Shown: positions 8,549-17,519 of the stretch, one piece after another
How the letters are laid out: each line of letters begins with the position of its first letter
Numbering within the stretch: the first letter of the stretch is position 1
Source: Hemileia vastatrix
Lineage: Eukaryota; Basidiomycota; Pucciniomycetes; Pucciniales; Zaghouaniaceae
Assembly: GCA_030280995.1 (NCBI GenBank)
Contig: JASXTE010000001.1
Coordinates: forward strand, 11,193,001 to 11,257,000
Direction of reading: 5' to 3'
DNA length: 64,000 nucleotides
The notes under the pieces: model-generated
What the model saw: the letters and a program-made list of their open reading frames with translations, nothing else
Databases searched by the model: none
Told to the model about the DNA's origin: nothing
Position numbers and translations under genes: made by a program

Positions 8549-10047
8549 TTACTTTTTGTTAGGATTGGAGGAAGAACTGTGTTCTTTGTGGTGTAGGCGG
8601 CTGGAAAGAGTATATGGGTTGTAATGGTCAGGCCCCAGATTAGAAGTTAATTTTTGGGAAGAAGTGAAAGAAGTGGGGATAGAATGTTGGAAGGTGTGCT
8701 TGATTATTCTATACATCTTCCAGTGGTAATCAAGGAGCTGTTTCCTCAGATACTTTTCAAATTCATTCAATGGACCATGAAGAGCAAAGGCCTTAAGCAT
8801 GTTTGAACACATCATGCTTAGGTGTTGTTTCATGTTGGTGTAATCCAGTGTTAAGGTAGTTTCTAGAGGTTGGCCAATCCCAATTGCAGTCTCAGGAGGT
8901 GGGGTTACAACCAAACAGAAGAATTGGATCAGTACTTGTTCTCTGTTGAAGAAATTGGATTTATTTACTTGGTACTTACAGATTGGGAGCTCATCAAATT
9001 TGTAAGCGGCCAGAATCTGAACTGTTGAAGAATTTCGCATGGATGTTGTAGGAGAATCAAAAAGATGGAGGTATGGATTATCATGATCATCTTTTAAAGG
9101 GTATTCAGAAGATGAAAAATAAGGAGGACATTCCTGTGGCCTAGTCGGAGAAGCAGGGCTGCTTTTGGTGTTGTTGTTGATATTGTTGCTTGAACCAGTT
9201 TGGTTTGATACTGGTGGTGGAGTACCAGGTTGGTTGTAGGATGGACCAGGAGAAGGTGACCTGGAAGCTGATTGGGATCTTCTGGATGAAGATCTGGAAG
9301 AAATGGAACTGTCAGGGGAGTAATTGGCTGGCAGCGGAGAGGTGTAGTTAACTCTTCTTGTTTGAGAGGGTGATTTTTGTCTGGGAGAAGTGTTGGGTGT
9401 TCTGGTGTCTTCTTGTGGTCCTCTGGCAGGTCTTCTATAAGTTTTGTAATTTTTGTAATTTTTTGATGAAGAAGTTATTGTACACATTGCTCTGGGAGTA
9501 CTAGGAGGTTGTTGTGTGTATTTTTTGGTGTTTACTGGTGGATTTTGGCTGTTTTCTGGCTGAATTTGGAGGTTTTGAGCCTGATTTCTGCTTCCTAGCA
9601 AGGCAGGCTGGCCCCCTGGACACAGTCTAGAAGCCAGGGAGCTGATTTTGAAGTTGTTTTAGCTGAATCTGCTGAGATAAATTCTGTTTCTTGAGATGAT
9701 AAGGCAGGTCTTTTGGAGAGTGTTCTGGGGACAGAGCAGCATGATCTTCTGGATGGAGCTGAAGACAGAGAAGAGGAAGCAGGACTTAGTTCTGGGGATC
9801 TGGTAGGAGATCTAGAGATGTATTTGTGTGAATGTGAAGGTTGTGGTATAGGATAATTGGGGTCTCTGTCTAATTTTTTCTTTTTGGAGTTGCAAGAATC
9901 ACAGGCCCTGTTGTAGAGTTTGGCTTCTGGAGTTGGAAGAGTGAAGGTGCAAGGTCTGCAAATGTGAATACACTGTTTGCAAGCATAGTCCTTGGGAGCA
10001 GTGAAACAAGGAGGGTCAGATGGGTCAAAATCTGGGGATCTGGCCAT
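8549..10047 (-). pseudogene. Type B antisense gene of the retroelement, Ser/Pro-rich, one frameshift
   Basis: ATG at 10047-10045 opens a frame to TAG at 9597-9595; the coding then continues one base offset from about 9601 to 8549, so one frameshift splits a protein of roughly 500 residues. Residues 23-59 carry C-X2-C-X6-C-X15-C-X2-C-X6-L: the same swapped Cys6 layout as type A, with the last Cys replaced by Leu. A long low-complexity segment rich in Ser, Pro, Arg and Thr follows, then a C-terminal region with predicted helical character (NEFEKYLRKQLLDYHWKM). The counterpart on D is 35087-36240. The gene is antisense to pol, 3' of HP3. It could be a very old accessory gene or a captured host gene. 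Function unknown. Confidence 0.6.
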
Positions 10048-10202
10048 TATCTGTAATGGGACAACAATGAAGAGGAAAGAGATAAAAGAAAATTTTTTAT
10101 CAGTGATGTGTAGATGATGAAGAGAAAGTGGAAGTTCAGCAGGGTAGTTGTGGAGTATTGTGCATGGAATTGGCTCTGTTATTTTATGCAAAGTGTGGAC
10201 AG

Positions 10203-10335
10203 GCCGTCAAGACTTTAAGCTGAACACTGTGGTCTGTCCATTAAGACTTTAAACTGAAAAATGGTATAGTCCCCCAGACTATAGACTGAGGATAGTTTGA
10301 TGGTGGAGTCCTTCAGGACTAAAAACTGATAATGT
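10203..10335 (+). repeat. Four micro-hairpin boxes upstream of type B gene
   Basis: CAAGACTTTAAGCTGA, GTCCATTAAGACTTTAAACTGA, TAGTCCCCCAGACTA and GTCCTTCAGGACTAAAAACTGA. All four are variants of the family-A box, some with longer stems (TAGTC/GACTA, AGTCC/GGACT). They lie 160-290 bp upstream of the type B start codon on its own strand. Confidence 0.75.
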
Positions 10336-10402
10336 GATGTTGGTGTAATTCTGGCAGAGGGCATCCAAAGGGGGAGTCTCTCAATTTAGTTAGGGCAAGT
10401 GT

Positions 10403-10445
10403 GGTGATAACTGATGAGCTGGCTGCTCTTTAGAACAGTTACCCC
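10403..10445 (+). other. Hairpin HP1 (A2, third copy)
   Basis: GGTGATAACTG...CAGTTACCCC with the GATGAGCTGGCTGCTC core. The next box begins 114 nt from the HP1 start. Confidence 0.75.
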
Positions 10446-10507
10446 AGAATGTTAGTTTATTTTCTTTGGTCTTTAATGGTTTGATCTCTAGTTCTGTCCT
10501 TATGATT

Positions 10508-10636
10508 TAGGTTTTGAGTCCCCCAAGACTATAAACTGAGGGTTTTCAAGTTCCCCAAGACTATAAAATGAGGGCTGTTAGTCCCCCAAGACATAAAACT
10601 GAGGATGAGTCCCCCAAAACTATAAACTGAGGAATT
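10508..10636 (+). repeat. Four micro-hairpin boxes between type A' and type B genes
   Basis: GAGTCCCCCAAGACTATAAA and three close variants, 29-38 bp apart, each followed by CTGAGG or a near variant. These are C-rich-loop versions of the box. Confidence 0.8.
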
Positions 10637-10719
10637 TTTTTTTGGTTGGCTACATTCAGAAAGTCTGGAAAGTGGTCTATTTTTTTATTTCTAAATCAAG
10701 AATTTCAGGCAAGAATCAA

Positions 10720-11344
10720 TTACAGAAGAGAATCAAGAGATGAAACAAAGTGTTCAACATTAGTCTTGAACTGGTGGATGAGGTGTCTTCTTTTCTCAAT
10801 TTTCTGTGGATTCATGGCAGGAGTGGATTGAAAGTAGTTTAGAATGAGATTTTTTTGTTGAGAAGAGTGTTTTTAAAATTTTTCCTTGATGGTGGGCAAT
10901 TGGTTGGGTGGTGGTGTTACAATGGTTCCCACATTGTCATCGTCACTGTCTGGATGGGAATGAACTGGAAAGTCATCAGCTTAACTTTCATTATGAAGAA
11001 GCATTGGTTCTACCATCAGAAGGACAAGGTATGGTAGAGCTAGTAGTTGTAGTGGTGTTGGCACTATTTTTGGAAGGGTGTAACTTGTTGATTAATCTGG
11101 GTATTAAGATGGTAGGCCTAGATCTTTTGGGTTCGCTGGAAGATGGACCAGGTTGAGGGGGAGGTGAATCTGTTGCAAATGATAATGGACCAGGTCTGGA
11201 GCAAGATTTCTTTCTGAAATAGCAGGCATGAAAAGCAGTTCTGCTTAGATAAATTGGCGGTGATATGGTGCAGATGAGGTTATGCTCAATAAAGTATAGA
11301 CAGGGACCCATTTCAGAGATGGGTTTTAAAAAATGTGTGAACAT
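10720..11344 (-). pseudogene. Type A' antisense gene, diverged relative of type A, degenerate Cys6 motif
   Basis: ATG at 11344 opens a frame whose N-terminal part keeps type A spacing exactly, but with two Cys replaced by Phe: C15-X2-F18-X6-C25-X12-F38-X2-C41-X6-C48. A Pro/Ser-rich linker follows. The C-terminal part, in another frame and interrupted by one stop, matches the type A tail (NYFQSTPAMNP, EKRRHLI, NVEHF). It ends at TAA (10722-10720). Whether a functional intron joins the two parts is unclear. It sits 39 bp from the PPT at 11383-11392 and antisense to pol, as in A1. Confidence 0.55.
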
Positions 11345-11382
11345 GATGGTTTTGGTGAAGGAGAATGGGGAAATTCTCAATT

Positions 11383-11392
11383 GGAGAGAGGA
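11383..11392 (+). other. Polypurine tract of element A2
   Basis: GGAGAGAGGA before TGTGGTCTTC. The upstream words (AAATTCTCAATTGG) match the A1 PPT context (CATTCTCAATTGG). Confidence 0.7.
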
Positions 11393-12650
11393 TGTGGTCT
11401 TCAAACATTAGAAGAGGCCTTTGTTGGTCTGTTTGGTGTTGTTTTGGTATGTATTAATTAACATTGGTTGAATAATTGGGTATTTTTCTGGTTTTATTCA
11501 GTGAATATTGAGACTATTGGTAATTGGGTACTACCATTGTATAGCCCTGGTTTTTCTCTATATTTTATGTCTTGATAACATTTTTCATATTCTAAGTTTT
11601 AATGGGTCATTTACTCATTTTTCATTTCCTAAAGATAGCTGTTTAATTTTGTTTATTGTGTTTTACAGGCTAACTTTAAGTATTAGGGTTAAGTTCTTGA
11701 TACCATTAAGTAGAGCTAATTTGGATCTTTATTTTATGTCACAATGTTGTCATAGCTTAATTTTGTGTTTTAAGGGTTTTAGTAGTTGTGGTGGATTTTT
11801 CTAAGTATTTTGGGCTTTATTGGAGGTTTTTGGTGGTTTTCTGGCTTCAGGGAGGTCTGGCTGCTTCTAGGCGGGCCGCCCGCCTCATTTATAGAAGGCT
11901 GGGGAGCGCTTCTAGAGGGTTTTTATTCAATTTGGCTGCCAAAAGCGCCAAAGTTGTTGCTGTACATGGATTTTTTAGAGGGTGGTCTGTGTGTACATAC
12001 TCAATAAGACAGTTTGGGGAAACTTTAATTATCATACAACCATCCAGAAGTTATATTATTGTTTCTCACACAGTTTACACTGTTTTTTGGCCACAATTGG
12101 CTGTGTTTTTTGCAAGGTTAGTTCTTCATTTAACTAAACTTTGGCAACTGGTTTCTCTGGTGTAGCTTTGCAACCTGCATCAAGTATTATTGCTGTTTTA
12201 TGTGCAAAAAGTGCGCAGTGTTTTGTTTTTCTGGTGTGGATCTTTCTGCATTTCAGGTTTCTAGTTCTTTGGTTATCAGTGGTCTGCTATTGGCTAATGT
12301 CTTGACTTGTAAAGCAGTCAAGAAGTGTGTTGGAAGGGGTATTGAAACAGTCTCTACTTTGCTGTAGCAAATAAATCTCACCTGGTATTTTTCAAAGGGA
12401 AAGGGGTTTTTCTCTTCAGTTTTACTGCAACTCCCTTGGTCAAGGCCTATAGCTAGTACTATAAGATTGTCTACAATGTATATCCCTATTCTCTATGTTA
12501 GTTCATTGTTATAGAACACTCTACTTATTAGTGCTATTCAATAATATCCAATTTGATGATGAGTGTGTTTGTTGATATATATACAGAGATGTTGTGTATT
12601 TCTTTTTCTCATCTCCGACTATTTCTCTAATCAAGTTGTTTTACCTTTTT
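11393..12650 (+). mobile_element. 3' LTR of Ty3/gypsy element A2 (end approximate)
   Basis: Starts TGTGGTCTTC after the PPT. Sequence is diverged from the A1 and D LTRs beyond the first bases, so the end near 12650 is a guess. A GC-rich palindrome lies at about 11870-11886 (AGGCGGGC-C-GCCCGCCT) in an otherwise AT-rich stretch, followed by TTTATAGAAGG, which could be a TATA-like element. Open frames of 98-125 codons here show no recognisable domain. Confidence 0.45.
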
Positions 12651-14212
12651 TTAGGTTGGATATGTTTTATTTCTCATTATTTAAATAAATTAATATTCTA
12701 TCTTTTATTTTATTATTCTACGTATTTGTTGACAGAGATATATAATTTGAAAGGTTGGAAAATTTACTGATAAAACATTCAATATAATTATAAATGATAC
12801 CAGTAATTTTTGGATTCTTTCAAAGTGGGGGAAGAAAATAAGAAAAAGACCAGAGGTTGAAGCAAGCCAAAAAAAAGTAAAAAAAATCATTGTTTGGAAA
12901 GAAATATATATATATATAAATATAAGTATCTTTAGAAAAAAAATAGCTGATTTTATAATGAAGAAGAAATGCAATTTTTATAATGAAAATTACTGGGATA
13001 CCATCATAAGTAGAAAACTGAGGGCCAAGGAAAAAAGTAAAAACACAAAAAATTTATTTTAAATAACAAACGGAGTTTTTAAAAATACTCAAAAATATCA
13101 CAGGAAAAATATATAAGTAGAAGAAAATTGATATATGTTTTTTTTGCAAGCTCAAAAGTTTGCTTGAAATTAAGGGATGCTGGAAATACTGCAGCATTAG
13201 TTTATAGCTTAGTAAAAGTTCTCTCCACCAGCACAAGAAAGTATTAAAGGAGATTTATTCAGCATCTCTACTGACTGTGTTGAGTTTTAAATTTCAAAAT
13301 TCTGCTTTTGCAGGCTCATGCATGGACCACCCTTGCTACCTGGAAGGGACATCTTGGGTTTTCCCTTTTAAAGAATCATATATCTACTATAGTGAAATTC
13401 TATGAGAGAAATTCAACACAGGTTATGTGAACTTTTCTTTAATATTAAGCAAAATGGGGAAGGATAAGTTTATTCTTTACTTCAAACTTTATAATAAGTT
13501 TCTCAGAAGCTTCAATGCTTAGTTTTCTTACAGCTCTTACTCATAATTTCATCAAACTTAAAAAATTAATATTTTTTTGTCAAAAATTCATTTTATATAG
13601 TTTGGATTTTTTATTCAGGGTATTTACTTCCATCTTTCTTTAATTATTAAACTCATTTAAAAATAAGACTTCCATTATAATTTTGGGTCTGAGAAATACT
13701 GTTAATTGACTATATAAAGATTTTCTGTATTCACCTATATTACTTATAATTAAATTACTTTTTCATGTTTATAAATAATTTTAGAATATTTCCACTCGTT
13801 ATTCTCTTAAATAATCTTTACCTATTTTAGATTCTGTTTTATATTTAAAAAATAACCTATTGATTTGCATAAAATTTTTATATAGATTCTCATTTGTGTT
13901 AGAGCACTAATACTTAACCTGGAAGATTTCTTTAAATTATTTATCTTTTTTACAGGTAATGTAAAATTTTAATATCTTCTTTTATTATTCCTTATCATGA
14001 TTAATAAAAATGTTTTTAATACAAAGTAAACCCTTTCTCCTTCAAGGCCTGTTCATTTTTTTTAAGGAAACTCAGATTGGAGTCCCTAGACTCTAAATTT
14101 TTCTCTCATTCCCCCAGAGCTTCCTTTATGTATTGGTCTGCATGTTTTTTAGTGACAATATTACTCTATAATATTAAGTAAAATAATAAACTATTACACT
14201 ATCACAATGACA
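12651..14212. other. AT-rich DNA without recognisable genes
   Basis: Low-complexity A/T-rich sequence up to the target duplication of element B. No open frame with recognisable similarity and no clear repeat seen. Confidence 0.6.
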
Positions 14213-14217
14213 AAAAC

Positions 14218-15013
14218 TGTCAGCCAGGCTGCTAGACTTACCCAGTAAAATAATTAATTATTTACTGGATGAAGCCACACCTTATTATTTTAATTATTTT
14301 AATTATAAATTAGTTACATTAAAATTACCTATAATAAATTAACTAATTACAGAATGGTAAAGTTAATGAATAATTAAAATTAAATATTAAATGTCCCTTA
14401 TATTTTTATTTTCTAACGCCGTGCTCATTGACAGGTTAAAAGAAATAGAAATTTATATTAAAAAATAGATTTTAAATAAAAATAAAAATGTAATATTAAA
14501 ATAAAAATAAATATATACAGAAAAATTCAAATTTCTTATTTAGAATTGACCTTTACAGTAAATATTAAATAAATGAATTTATTCCTGTCATATTTTGTAA
14601 ATACTCCTTTTTGATGCCTTCTTTTTAGAAAAACTTTATTATTTGAAATATTCCTTTTTTTCTCTCTCTCATACTACTGTTTTTAGAATTTTATTGCCGT
14701 ACTTTGTCTCTCCTTTGCCTATATAAGACCTTTCTTTTTGGTTGTTTTTTATTATCCGATGACTTCTTTACATTAAAACAAACATTTATTCAATTTTATA
14801 TTTCTTGCTATTCATTATTGGTTTTAGTACTTACGTTCTTGTAGCTCTATTTCATTAATATATAATAATAATAAAATTTCTTACCTCTTATATTTGAGTA
14901 AAATCAATAAAAAGATATAAATACATACCCTAAACTTTGAGATCTTAAAATTCCACTGTTACCGCCGTTGGACCGCTGTTAAAAACCTTCTAGACATAAA
15001 ATACCCCTTGAAA
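14218..15013 (+). repeat. 5' LTR of element B
   Basis: Starts TGTCAGCCAGGCTGC. Its end is placed by comparison with the 3' LTR end (CCCCTTGACA; here CCCCTTGAAA). It is 796 bp, against about 791 bp for the rejoined 3' LTR. The first 13 bases (TGTCAGCCAGGCT) are shared with the LTRs of element C. Confidence 0.88.
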
Positions 15014-15032
15014 ACTGAGGACCTTTCCAAAT
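15014..15032 (+). other. Putative primer-binding site of element B
   Basis: ACTGAGGACCTTTCCAAA directly follows the 5' LTR. Element C has ATTGGGGACCTTTCCAAA at the same position (37685). This conservation is what a PBS would show; the tRNA was not identified. Confidence 0.55.
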
Positions 15033-15250
15033 AGATGATGGCGCATTGATATCTTGAAGCTGGCAACCAAGGAACCATCGACAACAAGGTGCCAATAATG
15101 ACTAGTATACAACAAAGACAACAAACTTTATCAGCCACATGACTTACTTTTTTACTACGACTGGGAATTGAACCACGCTCCAAAAATTAGGTTCATATAT
15201 TGACAATAGTCGTATATATTTGTGGTAATTATTTGATTACTAATTGTGGG

Positions 15251-16660
15251 TCATTTTACACATTTCATTGCACACGTTGTGGTATGCGCCTCGCAGGAAG
15301 CGTGAACTTAGACCAATCAGCGCGCGTAGTCCAGGAAGAATAAAGGGGAGTTAGTGCAGCAGGAAGTATAAAAATATAATATGTATTTGTGTGTTTCAAG
15401 GAACAAATTAAATAGAAGCGCGGAAAAGGATTAAGGGTCTGTGCGCTTGGATTTTGCAGCAAGATGTGCTGCACAATAGGGGAATTGTGTGTTATTGATT
15501 TTCGATTGCAAGCGCTAAACAATATGGATTTGTATTTTCAAATAATTGTGTGTTATGCATTAAAGAAGGAGTTATGGCTTAAGGACGACTCAAGTGCATA
15601 GTATACTGTACCGCGGCAAGTGCTATAACTTACTGAGACAAGTAATGAAGAAGGCTAACTAGTTAAGCGAGCTGTCGGAACTATGAACTTAGTATTAAAA
15701 GCAAAGAGAGTGGGGACTCAATCGTAAAACTACCCAAGAGTTAAGGCAACTAGACGCAGCGTTAGGATAAGTCAAACCTGGAACTAGCGCTGAAACAAAA
15801 CAAGGTATAGTTAAAAGTGCATATGTGGAGCATCAGTGAAACAAGTTAATACTAGTGTTAGTAATTATAGGGTATGATTTAGGCGCTGTAGTTTCTACAA
15901 GTGGTGTACGTAGTTTACTAATAGATTAGTTGTTGTTTTACTAATGTGGTGCTAGAGTCAGCGCTGAAGATCCATTAGGGAACTGTGTCTTAAGCGCTGG
16001 AAAAATATAAAAGGAGAACTGGTCGATCTATCTAAAGGTAGAGGAAAAATAATAAAAATAAGAAAAATCGTATTAGTTGTTGCTTTAAAAAGCAGATCAT
16101 AGAAAAATCAATATAGAGATATACGAGTAGCTATAGTCATAGTACCCAGTATAAGATATTAGATCTTTTTGTGATTAATTGTTTGAGAGAATATTAAAAG
16201 GTATTTCTGAGTCTTTTAGAGTTTGTGTGTCTGTGTGTGTATTTCATATAGTATAGTGAAAGAGCACAACATAGAGAGAATATATAGATTCAGTGGGATT
16301 AACTATTATTAGAGATATTTTATTACTATAATAAGGCATATTCAAAGAGAGCGCTTCAAGAGGGAGTATCTGTGGATAATAGTGCTTATTAAGAATAGAA
16401 ATATCCAGATAGTAATACTTGTTTTTTTTCCTTATCTTTAACTCATCTCAACTTATAAACTTTCTAGTCAATTATTAGTGTTGCACATTATTACACTGTC
16501 TTTAAAATAAGAGTGGCAGGCGCTTCTTTTAGAAATTAAAGAGAAGAACCAAACCATCTCGCATTGTGTCTACTGCTTAGTACTTTAGAACAGTCTACAA
16601 CTTACATCTTTTGTTACTCAGCACTCTGTAAAGTGGTATTAAATTGCTCATTTTACAGGG
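15251..16660. other. About 1.4-kb block rich in AGCGCT words, bounded by a 10-bp direct repeat
   Basis: TCATTTTACA occurs at 15251-15260 and again near 16650-16659, where sequence resembling element C resumes (TTTTTTCCTAGTTGA...). Between them the DNA differs in style: many GCGC, AGCGCT and GGCGCT words in an AT-rich background, and no open frame with recognisable domain. C has only about 300 bp between PBS and the first box, so this block is probably an insertion in B's leader. Type of insertion unknown. Confidence 0.45.
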
Positions 16661-16689
16661 GGAGGTGTCAGGAAAAATAAATTTTTTTC

Positions 16690-17430
16690 CTAGTTGAAAA
16701 AGATAGAACTATATTTTTCTTAGTCCTAGAAGTGATATAAAAGTTAAATTAATTATATTATATTTTTTTTAATTATTTCAGTTAACTTCTGTCCTGATAA
16801 TTAGAAATTTATATTATTGTTTCAGTTGACAAATTGTCCTGGCAGTGAATTAATAATAATATAAATTAATTAAATAAATTATATCAAATTATTTCAGTTG
16901 ACATAAGTCCTGGTAATTAAAATTATTTCAGTTGACAATAAGTCCTGGTAATCAAATTATTTCAGTTGACATAAGTCCTGGTAATTAAAATTATTTCAGT
17001 TGACAATATGTCCTGGTAATCAAATTATTTCAGTTGACATAAGTCCTGGTAATTAAAATTATTTCAGTTGACAATAAGTCCTGGTAATTAAAATTATTTC
17101 AGTTGACAATAAGTCCTGGTAATTAAATTATTTCAGTTGAAAATAAGTCCTGGTAATTAAAATTATTTCAGTTGACAATAAGTCCTGGTAATTAAATTAT
17201 TTCAGTTGAAAATAAGTCCTGGTAATTAAATTATTTTTCAGTTGACTTCTAGTCCTGATAATTATCAAAATATTTCTAATTATTAAATTATTTTATTATT
17301 TCAGTCAATATATTTTAAATCCTGGTTATAAAATTATCTTAAAATTAATAAAATTGTGATTATTATTTCAGTTTATTTTTTGTCCTGATAAAAATTATAT
17401 TTTAATTATTTCAGTTGATCACCAGGTCCT
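16690..17430 (+). repeat. Tandem array, about 17 units of 33-35 bp (TTTCAGTTGACAATAAGTCC type)
   Basis: From 16861 at least ten near-identical units read TTATTTCAG, TTGACAATAAGTCCTG, GTAATTAAA; more divergent units lie on both sides. Many contain GAC-N5-GTC, a small stem. Element C has only three diverged counterparts (37984-38190). The array sits in the untranslated leader, upstream of gag. Confidence 0.92.
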
Positions 17431-17519
17431 GATAATTACTTATATAATATTTTTTTTCTTTATTTTTCTTTAATTAAAAGTAAAAATAATAACTAATTAA
17501 ATATTTCTTTTCTCTAAGT

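Noticed and set aside
11788..12165. 125-codon open frame in the A2 LTR
   Set aside because: No recognisable domain, inside an LTR, and several overlapping frames of similar length occur there.
14959..15522. Minus-strand frames of 74 and 85 codons near the B leader
   Set aside because: They cross the LTR end/PBS or the inserted block and show no recognisable domain.
16861..17260. CRISPR-like array of about 34-bp units
   Set aside because: Units are contiguous with no unique spacers; it is an ordinary tandem repeat in an element leader.
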